From Mycobacterium sp. UM_CSW (GTDB taxonomy: Bacteria > Actinomycetota > Actinomycetes > Mycobacteriales > Mycobacteriaceae): a stretch of DNA of 64,000 bases. Made by a program: the position numbers and the translations under genes. Of this stretch, positions 52,092-60,528 are shown one piece after another. Under the pieces are notes generated by a model that saw only the letters and a program-made list of their open reading frames with translations, searched no databases and had not been told where the DNA came from. The first letter of the stretch is position 1; every line of letters begins with the position of its first letter. The DNA is taken from contig NZ_AUWQ01000012.1 in NCBI RefSeq assembly GCF_000455205.1, positions 1 to 64,000 on the forward strand, read 5' to 3'.

Positions 52092-53744
52092 ATGTCAGAC
52101 ACCGCAACACAATTCACCGTTCCCGCTGTCGCGACGGCCGTGGCCGCTGCCATCCCCGACCGCGACCTGGTGATCCGGGGCGAACGGCGTTTCAGCTACG
52201 CGCAACTGCTCGACCGGGCGAACCGGCTCGCCGCATACCTGCGCTCGCGGGGCCTGGGGTGCCACACGGAGCGCTCCGCGCTCGCCGGCCACGAGGCGGG
52301 TCAGGACCTGCTCGGCCTGTACGCCTACAACGGCAACGAATTCGTCGAGGCGCTGCTGGGCGCATTTCAGGCCAGGGTCGCGCCCTTCAACGTCAACTAC
52401 CGCTACGTCAAGAGCGAGCTGCAGTACCTGCTGAAGGACGCCGGCGCGACCGCCCTGATCTACCATGCCGCGTTCGCGCCGCGCGTGGCCGAAATCCTGC
52501 CCGACCTGCCGCAGCTGCGGGTGCTGATTCAGATCGCCGACGACTCGGGCAACGAGTTGATCTACGGCGCGGTCGATTACGAGACCATCGTCGCGTCCAG
52601 TTCGCCCGAACCGCCGCCGCTGCAGCACTCCCCCGACGACCTGTACGTGCTGTACACGGGCGGGACGACGGGCATGCCGAAGGGTGTGCTGTGGCGCCAG
52701 CACGACATCTTCATGACGTCCTTCGGCGGACGAAACCTGGTGACGGGCGAGCCATTCGGCTCCGTCGACGAGATCGTCACCGCGGCCGCCGCGGGCGCCG
52801 GCACCAAGTTGATGATCTTGCCACCGCTGATCCACGGTGCCGCCCAGTGGAGCGTGATGACGGCGATCACCACCGGGCAGACCGTCGTCTTCCCTTCCGT
52901 CGTAGACCATTTCGACGCCGACGACGTCGTCCGCACCATCGAGCGCGAGCGGGTGATGACGGTGACGGTGGTCGGCGACGCGATGGCGCGGCCCCTGGTT
53001 GCCGCCATCGAGAAGGGGATCGCCGACGTGTCGTCGTTGGCCGTGGTAGCCAACGGCGGCGCCCTGCTCACCCCGTACGTGAAGCAACGCCTGATCGAGG
53101 CGCTGCCCAACGCCCTGGTCATCGACGGCGTCGGGTCGTCGGAGACCGGCGCGCAGATGCACCACATGTCGATGTCGGGGGCAGTGTCGACCGGCACCTT
53201 CAACGCCGGACCCGATACCTTCGTCGCCTCCGAAGACCTCACCGCGATCCTGCCGCCCGGTCACGACGGCATCGGCTGGCTCGCGCAACGCGGCTACGTT
53301 CCGCTCGGCTACAAGGGCGATGCGGCCAAGACCGCCAAGACATTTCCGGTGATCGGCGGGGTGCGTTACGCGGTTCCGGGCGACCGCGCGCGGCACCGCG
53401 CCGACGGCGCGATCGAACTGCTCGGCCGTGATTCGGTGACCATCAATTCCGGCGGCGAGAAGATCTTCGTCGAGGAGGTGGAAACCGCGCTCGCGTCGCA
53501 TCCGGCGGTAGCCGACGTGGTGGTCGCCGGGCGGCCGAGCGGGCGGTGGGGACAGGAGGTCGTCGCGGTCGTCGCCTTGGCCGAAGGCGTAAGCGCCGAC
53601 GCCGACGAGCTGATCAAGCACGCCGGCGAGTCGCTCGCCCGCTACAAGCTTCCCAAGGCGATCGTGTTCCGCCCGGTGATCGAGCGCAGCCCGTCGGGCA
53701 AGGCCGACTACCGGTGGGCGCGCGAGCAGGCGGAGAACGGCTGA
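52092..53744 (+). CDS. acyl-CoA synthetase (FadD19-like), 550 aa
   Basis: An adenylate-forming ligase resembling mycobacterial FadD19, which in M. tuberculosis activates sterol side-chain acids. Motifs are LYTGGTTGMPKGVLWRQHDIF, GSSETGAQ, NSGGEKIFVEEVE and the C-terminal RSPSGKADYRWA with the catalytic Lys. A FadD19-type block (GDAMARPL, FNVNYRYV) is visible. I prefer ATG 52092, with GAGAGG upstream; GTG 52080 overlaps the thioesterase stop and is possible. In the operon with a Rieske oxygenase it probably activates a hydroxylated or oxidised acid. Confidence 0.9.
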   Translation: MSDTATQFTVPAVATAVAAAIPDRDLVIRGERRFSYAQLLDRANRLAAYLRSRGLGCHTERSALAGHEAGQDLLGLYAYNGNEFVEALLGAFQARVAPFNVNYRYVKSELQYLLKDAGATALIYHAAFAPRVAEILPDLPQLRVLIQIADDSGNELIYGAVDYETIVASSSPEPPPLQHSPDDLYVLYTGGTTGMPKGVLWRQHDIFMTSFGGRNLVTGEPFGSVDEIVTAAAAGAGTKLMILPPLIHGAAQWSVMTAITTGQTVVFPSVVDHFDADDVVRTIERERVMTVTVVGDAMARPLVAAIEKGIADVSSLAVVANGGALLTPYVKQRLIEALPNALVIDGVGSSETGAQMHHMSMSGAVSTGTFNAGPDTFVASEDLTAILPPGHDGIGWLAQRGYVPLGYKGDAAKTAKTFPVIGGVRYAVPGDRARHRADGAIELLGRDSVTINSGGEKIFVEEVETALASHPAVADVVVAGRPSGRWGQEVVAVVALAEGVSADADELIKHAGESLARYKLPKAIVFRPVIERSPSGKADYRWAREQAENG

Positions 53745-53747
53745 AGG

Positions 53748-54578
53748 CTAGGCCGGCAGCCGAATTCTCAACAGCGCCTGTTGATACGAGGCGGTGACGA
53801 GCAGTTCGTCCGCGGAGTCCGAGCCCAGGCACACATTCGTCGGCAGCGTCCCGTCGGGCAACACCACCGTGTCCAGGATTTCGCCCGTCTCGGCAACAAG
53901 GTCGAGGCGGTCCGCGCCGGTCAGCGCCACCCAGGACGCCCCGTCGGCCCGCACCGCCATGCCCGCCGGCCATGCCCGCCGGAAGGTGCACACCACCTCT
54001 CCGGCGTGACCATCGAGCGAGCCCGCCGCCCCGATCCGATAACGCACGAGTTTCGCGGGGGACGTCGCGGTTACCAGCAGCCGCGTCGAATCCGGGCTGA
54101 AACCAAGGCCGTTGATCCAAACCGGCCCGGAGTCGAGGATCAAGTCCTTTTCGCCGGTGACGGGGTCGACGGCCCACACCCACCCGCGCTTGCTCTCGTC
54201 GGGATTGAAGAGTTCCATTTCGGCGCGGGTGTCGGTGACCCAAAGTTTTCCGTCGGGACCGAACATGAGATCGTTCGGCGCGTCCATGCCTTCGGCGAGG
54301 TATTCGACCCGGCCGTCGCGGATGACCTGCACCCCCGGCTCGGCCGCCGCATCGGAGCCGAAATTACCGCCGTTCTGGGCGACATAGATCGACCCGTCGG
54401 ATCCGCAGCACAGACCATTGGGCCCGCCGCCGGTATCGATCCTTTCCGGTGCGCCCCCGCCCGGATCCACGATGTACACGCAGCCGTGGCTGACCGACGC
54501 CACCGCGACCCGGCCGTCGGGCAGATTCGTGGGTCCTTCGGTGAATCCCAGACCGTCAGCGATCATTTCGATCGTCAT
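53748..54578 (-). CDS. SMP-30/gluconolactonase-like beta-propeller with altered metal site, 276 aa
   Basis: A six-bladed propeller of the SMP-30/regucalcin/gluconolactonase family, which opens lactones with a single metal. Glu in GFTEGP, Asn in APNDLMFG and Asn in WINGLGFS are kept. The usual catalytic metal Asp in PDGM is replaced by Ala205 (WPAGM). It may therefore be a weak or altered lactonase, or a binding protein. ATG 54578 has AAGGTGA upstream; the longer frame to 54668 is unsupported. A lactonase would fit downstream of the BVMO. Confidence 0.85.
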   Translation of the reverse strand: MTIEMIADGLGFTEGPTNLPDGRVAVASVSHGCVYIVDPGGGAPERIDTGGGPNGLCCGSDGSIYVAQNGGNFGSDAAAEPGVQVIRDGRVEYLAEGMDAPNDLMFGPDGKLWVTDTRAEMELFNPDESKRGWVWAVDPVTGEKDLILDSGPVWINGLGFSPDSTRLLVTATSPAKLVRYRIGAAGSLDGHAGEVVCTFRRAWPAGMAVRADGASWVALTGADRLDLVAETGEILDTVVLPDGTLPTNVCLGSDSADELLVTASYQQALLRIRLPA

Positions 54579-54769
54579 CAGGTCACCTTCTTCGGCGGCG
54601 AACAGCTTAGGCGGCCCAGGCCAACTGCTAAGGACCCATGTTACGGAAGACGTCGACGGTACGGCCATGGATTCCGACGGGCGACGACCGCCGATGTCGT
54701 CAACCGCGTCATCATCGCCAAGGAATGGTCGCGCATTGCCACGGAACGAGAAACCGCGCCCATATTGTC

Positions 54770-54788
54770 TACTGTAATAATTACAGTA
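54770..54788. promoter_or_regulatory. perfect 19-bp palindrome upstream of a P450 gene
   Basis: TACTGTAATAATTACAGTA has two exact 9-bp arms around one central base. It lies 51 nt before GTG 54839 in a region without genes, and contains TACTGT as a -10-like sequence on both strands. Its size and symmetry suit a TetR- or GntR-type dimer site that covers the promoter. Confidence 0.6.
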
Positions 54789-54838
54789 CGATCTTACGAA
54801 AGGACAGCCTGTTCCTGCTGAAGATGCTGGAGATCTAG

Positions 54839-56047
54839 GTGGCGACCAACGTTTCGACCGGTTCCCAAACCGGCCCGGAGACCGTCAGCCTGCGCGACCC
54901 CTACCCATTCTTCGCTCATAAACGACGGCAGGCCGGCGTATTCCGCGGGACCGTCATGGACTACTCCAAGACGCCCGAGCCCCTGCGGCCCAAGCGTGAA
55001 TATTCGGCGGTGTCGTTCGACGCGGTGAACGCGGTGTTTCGCGACGGCCGGGCGTTCAGCTCGGCGCCGTACGACAAGACGATTGGCCTCTTCATCGGGC
55101 CGACCATCCTGGCGATGGGGGGAAAGAAGCACCGCGACCACCGCAACCTGGTGTCCGCGGCGTTCAAATCCAAGGCCCTTGCCCGGTGGGAGCCGACCAT
55201 CGTGCGGCCGATCTGCAACGCGTTGATCGACGAGTTCATCGAAACCGGCGAAGCCGACCTGGTCCGCCAATTCACCTTCGAATTTCCTACCCGCGTCATC
55301 GCCCAACTGCTGGGCTTGCCCGCCGAGGACCTGCCGACGTTTCGCAAGCACGCCGTCGCGTTGATCAGCTACCACGTCAACTATGAGCGTGCATTCGAGG
55401 CGTCGGCGGCGCTGAAGGATTACTTCGTCGAGCAGATCGAGCAGCGCAAGTCGAAGCCCACCGAGGACATCATCGGCGACCTGGTGACCGCCGAGATCGA
55501 CGGCGAAAAGCTAAGTGACGAGGCGATTTACTCGTTTCTGCGGCTGCTGCTGCCCGCCGGGCTGGAGACCACATACCGGTCGTCGGGAAACCTGCTCTAT
55601 CTGCTGCTCACTCATCCGGATCAGTTCGCGGCGGTGCAAGCCGACCGAGAGCTGCTGCCGCAGGCGATCGAGGAAGGGCTGCGCTACGAAACGCCGCTCA
55701 CCACGGTGCAGCGGTTCGCGACGGAGGACACCGTGCTCGAGGGCGTCGAGATTCCGGAGCGCGCGGTGATCGGCGTGTGCATGGGTTCGGCGAATCGCGA
55801 CGAGCGGCGCTGGGAACGTGCGGAGGAATTCGACATCTTCCGCAAGCACGTGCCGCACATCTCCTTCGCCGCCGGTGAGCACACCTGCCTGGGTCTGCAC
55901 CTGGCGCGGCTGGAAACCCGGGTCGCGGTCGGCTGCCTGCTGGATCGGTTGACCAACTTCACCCTGCTGACGGACGGCGACCCGCACATCCACGGCCAGC
56001 CCTTCCGTTCCCCGACCGCCCTTCCGGTGACATTCGACGCGAAGTAG
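54839..56047 (+). CDS. cytochrome P450, 402 aa
   Basis: A complete P450 and a close paralogue of the P450 at 35112. The haem loop is FAAGEHTCLGLHLAR (Cys350), the I-helix is LPAGLETTYRSSGN, with Glu where Asp is usual, and the K-helix is EEGLR. It starts at GTG 54839 with GGAGAT upstream. The preceding 19-bp palindrome suggests specific repression. It is followed by a CaiB-type transferase 9 nt later, then the thioesterase-thiolase region, so its product is probably passed to CoA-dependent degradation. The substrate is unknown. Confidence 0.92.
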   Translation: MATNVSTGSQTGPETVSLRDPYPFFAHKRRQAGVFRGTVMDYSKTPEPLRPKREYSAVSFDAVNAVFRDGRAFSSAPYDKTIGLFIGPTILAMGGKKHRDHRNLVSAAFKSKALARWEPTIVRPICNALIDEFIETGEADLVRQFTFEFPTRVIAQLLGLPAEDLPTFRKHAVALISYHVNYERAFEASAALKDYFVEQIEQRKSKPTEDIIGDLVTAEIDGEKLSDEAIYSFLRLLLPAGLETTYRSSGNLLYLLLTHPDQFAAVQADRELLPQAIEEGLRYETPLTTVQRFATEDTVLEGVEIPERAVIGVCMGSANRDERRWERAEEFDIFRKHVPHISFAAGEHTCLGLHLARLETRVAVGCLLDRLTNFTLLTDGDPHIHGQPFRSPTALPVTFDAK

Positions 56048-56056
56048 GGTCCGAAA

Positions 56057-57280
56057 ATGATCAAGGTAATGGAGGGCTTTCGGGTCCTCGAGCTGGCGCA
56101 GTTCACTTTCGTCCCCGCTGCGGGAGCCATCCTCGCCGACTGGGGTGCCGACGTCATCAAGGTCGAGCACCCGCTGCGCGGCGACACCCAGCGCGGCTTC
56201 CTCAACATGGGCGGCATCCAGGTCGACCCCGAGCGGCACCCACTGATGGAGCACCCCAACCGGGGCAAGCGCAGCGTGGGAATCGACATCTCCACCCCGG
56301 GCGGCCAAGAAGTGATCTACGAGCTCGCCAAGTCCTCCGATGTGTTCCTGACCAACTACATGCCCGCGCAGCGCCAGAAGCACAAATTCGACGTGGAGCA
56401 CATCCGCGCGGCGAACCCGAACATCGTCTATGCGCGCGGTTCGGCTCATGGGGACAAGGGCGCCGAACGCGACATCGGTGGCTACGACGGCACCGTGTTC
56501 TGGACGCGCAGCGGAATCGGCTACGCGCTCACCCCCGAGGAGTTGGGCGGCGCACTGGGACAGGGCATTCCGGCGTTCGGTGACTCCATCGGCGGCATGT
56601 TCATCGCCGGCGGCATCTCGGCCGCGCTGCTGCATCGCGAGCGCACGGGCGAGGCCGTCGAACTCGACGTGTCGTTGCTGAGCACCGCCTGGTGGGCGGC
56701 CGGCGCCAGCCTGACCCAGGGCATGGAAACCGGCGAAGTGATGCGCACGCCCATGCCTGGAACCGGCAAGTCGGTGAATCCCTTCATGGGCAACTACGAA
56801 ACCTCCGACGGCGGCACGATCAACCTGTGCATCATCAGCCCGACCGGGTTGATCCGGGACACGTTCGAGCATCTCGGCATCCCCGAGGCCGCCGACGATC
56901 CGCGGTTCTCCGAGGTGCTCCCGCTGATCCAGAACGCCGACGCCGCCGCCGAACTGATCGCAAAAGCCTTCGCCGGCAAGCCGTTTGATTACTGGCGCCA
57001 GCACCTCAAGACGATGAAGGGCCAGTGGGCGCCCTTCCAGAGCCTCCTCGATCTGGTCGACGACGAGCAGGCCGTCGCCAACGACATGATCGCCGAGGTC
57101 GAACTCGCCGGCGGCGGAAAGCCGTTCCGGGTCGTGCGCGGCCCGGTCCAGTTCAACCACGAGCCGCTGGTGACGACCCGCGCGCCGCAAGCCTCCGAGC
57201 ACACCGAGATCGTCTTGATGGAGCTCGGCATGGACTGGGACCGCATCGAAGAACTCAAGGACGCGGGGGCCATCGCTTGA
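56057..57280 (+). CDS. CaiB/BaiF class III CoA-transferase, 407 aa
   Basis: A single-domain class III CoA-transferase that moves CoA between carboxylates via an aspartyl thioester. It has the N-terminal GFRVLELAQFTFVPAAGAIL, GADVIKVEHPLRGD, and VELDVSLLSTAW with the catalytic Asp. Relatives include alpha-methylacyl-CoA racemase and formyl- or crotonobetainyl-CoA transferases, so either transfer or racemisation is possible. The start ATG 56057 lies 9 nt after the P450 stop, and its stop overlaps the TTG of the next gene (TTGA). Confidence 0.9.
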   Translation: MIKVMEGFRVLELAQFTFVPAAGAILADWGADVIKVEHPLRGDTQRGFLNMGGIQVDPERHPLMEHPNRGKRSVGIDISTPGGQEVIYELAKSSDVFLTNYMPAQRQKHKFDVEHIRAANPNIVYARGSAHGDKGAERDIGGYDGTVFWTRSGIGYALTPEELGGALGQGIPAFGDSIGGMFIAGGISAALLHRERTGEAVELDVSLLSTAWWAAGASLTQGMETGEVMRTPMPGTGKSVNPFMGNYETSDGGTINLCIISPTGLIRDTFEHLGIPEAADDPRFSEVLPLIQNADAAAELIAKAFAGKPFDYWRQHLKTMKGQWAPFQSLLDLVDDEQAVANDMIAEVELAGGGKPFRVVRGPVQFNHEPLVTTRAPQASEHTEIVLMELGMDWDRIEELKDAGAIA

Positions 57281-58073
57281 CCGACGCCTACTACGAGCTG
57301 GTCGATCCGCACGATCCACTCGGTGAGAGGTTCAGCGCCTCGGATCACGTCATCAGCACGTGGTCGCCGACCATGCAGAACGCGGCACCCGTCTCGGCGT
57401 TACTGGTGCGCGCGCTGGAGGGCTGCTCGGCGCGCGACGACGCCCGGCTGAGCCGCGTCGTCGTCGACCTGCTCGGGCCGGTGCCGGTTGACGGGCCGCT
57501 CTGGGTTTGCGCGCATGTCGAGCGCCCGGGAACCAAGATCGAGTTGCTCAACGCCCAAATGCTGGCGCCGGGTCCCGACGAACGGCCGCGACCGGTGGCC
57601 AACGCGATCGCCTGGCGATTTCAGCACGGCGACACGGCGGAGTTGTATTTCACACCGACTCCCCCGCTGCGCCCTCTTGGCGAGGGGCGTCCCCGTCCGC
57701 CCGACAGCGACGCGAACCAGACCTACATCCAGAGCCTGGATTGGCGCTGGCTGAACGACATCCTCAACGATGTACCCGGGGAGTGCTGGGCCCGACCGGT
57801 CGTCGACCTCGTCAAGGGCGAAGCGTTGACGCCGATGCAGCGCCTGTTCGCGGTGGCCGACATCGCCAACGGCATGGGCAGCCGGCTCAGCGTAGCCGAA
57901 TGGCTCTTCCTCAACACCGATCTCACCGTGCACATCCACCGCGTGCCCGACGGCGAATGGATCGGCGTTCGCGCCGAAAATCATTACGGCCCAGACGGAG
58001 TAGGCGTCTCCGTTGCCACGAGCACGGGGCGGTGGCCGCCCTTCAGCAGGCCCAGCTGGTGCGCCGCCGCTAG
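57277..58073 (+). CDS. acyl-CoA thioesterase-family (double hotdog) protein with C-terminal frame change
   Basis: A TesB/double-hotdog-type thioesterase starting at TTG 57277 (TTGA overlap with CaiB). Recognisable parts are FSASDHVISTWSPTMQNAAPVSAL, a central QSLDWRWLNDILNDVPGECW and the closing RVPDGEWIGVRAENHYGPDGVG. After SVAT (58020) the expected C-terminus, EHGAVAALQQAQLVRRR and a TAG at 58071-58073, is present in the -1 frame instead. The original frame continues without a stop into the thiolase gene. A one-base deletion (or 1 modulo 3), programmed slippage or a sequence error would explain this. Confidence 0.8.
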
Positions 58074-58098
58074 AGCCGCCGGACACAAGGAGATACGG

Positions 58099-59247
58099 AT
58101 GACAAACGACGTAGCGATCATCGGGGTGGGTCTGCACCCCTTCGGCCGCTTCGAGGGCAAGTCGGCCATGCAGATGGGCGCCGACGCGATCTTCGCCGCG
58201 GTCGCCGACGCCGGCATCGAATGGAAGGACGTCCAGTTCGCCACCGGCGGCAGCTGGACGGTGGCAAACCCGGACGCCATCGTCGGCATGGTCGGCCTCA
58301 CCGGCATCCCGTTCACCAACGTGTTCAACGCCTGCGCGACGGCGGCCAGCGCGGTCAAGGCCTGTGCCGACGGGATCCGGTTGGGCGACTATGACATCGG
58401 CATCGCCATCGGCCTGGACAAGCACCCGCGTGGGGCGTTCACCGAAGATCCGGCGCTGGTGGGCATGCCGAGGTGGTACGCCGAGAACGGCCAGTACCTG
58501 ACCACCCAGTTCTTCGGCATGAAGGCGAACCGGTATCTGCACGACCACAACATCTCCCAGCAGACGCTGGCCAAGGTCGCCGCGAAGAATTTCCGCAACG
58601 GAGCGTTGAACCCCAACGCGTTTCGCCGCAAGCCGATGTCCGAAGAGAGCATCCTCGATTCGCCCGTCCTGAACTACCCGCTGACCCAATACATGTTCTG
58701 CGCGCCCGACGAGGGCGCCGCGGCCGCGGTGATGTGCAGGGCCGACATCGCCCATCGCTACACGTCCAAGCCCGTCTACCTACGGGCGGTGGAGGTGCGC
58801 ACCCGCCGTTACGGGGCCTACGAGGTCAACACCACGTTCGCGCCGGTCGACGAGGACGTGGCGCCGACCGTGTACGCGGCCCGCACCGCGTTCGAAAAGG
58901 CCGGCGTGGCCCCCGCCGATGTCGACGTGATCCAACTGCAGGACACCGATGCGGGCGCCGAAATCATCCACATGGCCGAGTGTGGGTTCTGTGCGCACGG
59001 CGATCAGGAGAAGCTACTGGCCGACGGCGCCACCGAGATCGGCGGCCCCATGCCGGTCAACACCGATGGCGGGCTGATCGCCAACGGAGAGCCGATCGGC
59101 GCCTCCGGGTTGCGCCAGATTCACGAAATCGTGCGCCAGCTCCGCGGCGAGGCCGGCGATCGTCAGGTCCCCGGCGAGCCCAAGGTCGGGTTCACCCAGC
59201 TATACGGCGCCCCCGGCACCGCCGCGGCGACCATTCTGACCACCTGA
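58099..59247 (+). CDS. thiolase-family (SCP-x/lipid-transfer type) protein, 382 aa
   Basis: A thiolase-like enzyme of the type called lipid-transfer protein in mycobacteria, for beta-keto cleavage or retro-aldol reactions on CoA esters. The nucleophile Cys is in NACATAASAV. The usual GHPxGATG is NGEPIGASG (His to Glu), and the C-terminal second Cys loop reads LYGAPGTAAATIL without Cys, so the chemistry may differ from a standard thiolase. It has its own AAGGAGA site before ATG 58099, yet its frame is also open from the thioesterase upstream, giving a potential 656-residue fusion. Confidence 0.88.
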   Translation: MTNDVAIIGVGLHPFGRFEGKSAMQMGADAIFAAVADAGIEWKDVQFATGGSWTVANPDAIVGMVGLTGIPFTNVFNACATAASAVKACADGIRLGDYDIGIAIGLDKHPRGAFTEDPALVGMPRWYAENGQYLTTQFFGMKANRYLHDHNISQQTLAKVAAKNFRNGALNPNAFRRKPMSEESILDSPVLNYPLTQYMFCAPDEGAAAAVMCRADIAHRYTSKPVYLRAVEVRTRRYGAYEVNTTFAPVDEDVAPTVYAARTAFEKAGVAPADVDVIQLQDTDAGAEIIHMAECGFCAHGDQEKLLADGATEIGGPMPVNTDGGLIANGEPIGASGLRQIHEIVRQLRGEAGDRQVPGEPKVGFTQLYGAPGTAAATILTT

Positions 59248-59313
59248 GCTTCGGGAGCCCGTGTAACTTTCGGCCGGCCCGCTTCGTCGTAGTGGCGAAC
59301 GGGAGGAGTTCTC

Positions 59314-60027
59314 ATGCAAATCGTCATCTTTGGCGCCAATGGATCGACCGGACGACTTGTGACGCGTCGGGTGCTGGACGCGGGGCACGCGGCCGTGGCG
59401 GTGACCCGGCGGCCCGACGAGTTCCCCATTTCCGACGCACGGCTGACGGTCGCGGGCGCGGACGTGCGGCGCGATCAGCTGGCCGGGATCGTCGCCGGCG
59501 CCGACGTCGTGTTGTCGACGCTCGGGGTGCCGTTCGCGCGCCGGCCCGTCGACACGTATTCCGTCGGCACCCGCAATATCGTGAACGCGATGCGCGAGGC
59601 CGGCGTCCGCCGGCTTGTGGTGGTGAGTTCCACCGGCGCCTACCCCGCGCGCGGACGCCACCACACGCCACTGGCGCTGCGGCTATTCGAGCCGATCATC
59701 GCCCGCACCATCGGCAAGACCGTCTACGACGACATCCGCCGGATGGAAACGGTGGTGCGCGAGAGCGGCTTGGACTGGACGGTCGTGCGCCCGTCGGGAT
59801 TGTTCGATTTGCCTCGTGTGACCAATTATGTTGCGGGAGAGACCGATCCGGTCGGTGCTTTCACGGCTCGCGTCGACCTGGCCGACTACCTCGTCAGGCT
59901 CGCCCAAGATCGGACGGCGCCGCGGAAGACCGTTGTCGTCTCGACCACCGAGCACACGCCGACGGTGTGGGAAATGGTTCGACGGGAAGCATTCAAGAAA
60001 GACTCGCCGCACGAGGTACCGGCTTAA
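59314..60027 (+). CDS. NAD(P)-binding atypical SDR (NmrA-like), 237 aa
   Basis: A Rossmann-fold protein with the atypical SDR/NmrA N-terminus MQIVIFGANGSTGRLVTRRVL, followed by ADVVLSTLGVPF and RLVVVSSTGAY. No classical YxxxK is evident; the pattern ending in DWTVVRPSGLFD is common in NAD(P)H-binding sensor or reductase proteins. ATG 59314 has GGGAGGAG upstream. It stands apart from the thiolase operon by 66 nt and could be an independent unit. Function is unknown. Confidence 0.85.
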   Translation: MQIVIFGANGSTGRLVTRRVLDAGHAAVAVTRRPDEFPISDARLTVAGADVRRDQLAGIVAGADVVLSTLGVPFARRPVDTYSVGTRNIVNAMREAGVRRLVVVSSTGAYPARGRHHTPLALRLFEPIIARTIGKTVYDDIRRMETVVRESGLDWTVVRPSGLFDLPRVTNYVAGETDPVGAFTARVDLADYLVRLAQDRTAPRKTVVVSTTEHTPTVWEMVRREAFKKDSPHEVPA

Positions 60028-60180
60028 CAAACGCCCTCAATCGGGTTTCCGTCAGGTGCCCGCGCGGCGACGCCAGGGTTAATTTAGACCCACAGGCATA
60101 AATCGCACTCCTGTTGTCATCGGGTTTGCTCGTAGGCTAACGCCGAAAAGCCCTGCTCGAACCCGAGGTCAGGAGTTGCG

Positions 60181-60528
60181 TTGTCTACTACCGAGTTTCC
60201 ATCCGAAGACGTCCCATTGGCGACGGGCGAGCAGTTCGTGACCATCCAAGCGAGCCCCGAGTTCGCCGAACTTCGCCGCAAACTACGCCGATTCGTGTTC
60301 CCGATGACCGCGATCTTCCTCGCCTGGTACGCCGCCTACGTGCTGATGGGCGCCTTCGCGCACGACTTCATGGCGACCAAGGTCTTCGGGAACGTCAACG
60401 TCGGACTGCTGATCGGACTGGGCCAATTCCTGACGACATTCATCATCACCGGCCTCTACGTACGGTTCGCCGACCGGGAGCTTGATCCGAGGGCCGCCGC
60501 CATCCGCGCGGAAGGCGGGGCGTCATGA
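60181..60528 (+). CDS. DUF485 small membrane protein (YjcH-like), 115 aa
   Basis: A small two-helix membrane protein of the DUF485/YjcH family that usually accompanies acetate/cation symporters. Hydrophobic stretches are FPMTAIFLAWYAAYVLMGAF and VGLLIGLGQFLTTFIITGLY; between them is the typical AHDFMATKVFGNVNVG. TTG 60181 has AGGAG 6 nt upstream. Its stop overlaps the ActP-type gene by ATGA, so the two are coupled and may form one transport complex. Confidence 0.9.
   Translation: MSTTEFPSEDVPLATGEQFVTIQASPEFAELRRKLRRFVFPMTAIFLAWYAAYVLMGAFAHDFMATKVFGNVNVGLLIGLGQFLTTFIITGLYVRFADRELDPRAAAIRAEGGAS

Noticed and set aside
55511-57319. 602-codon minus frame opposite the P450 and CaiB genes
   Set aside because: Antisense shadow. 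The plus-strand proteins have full P450 and CaiB motifs, and this frame shows none.
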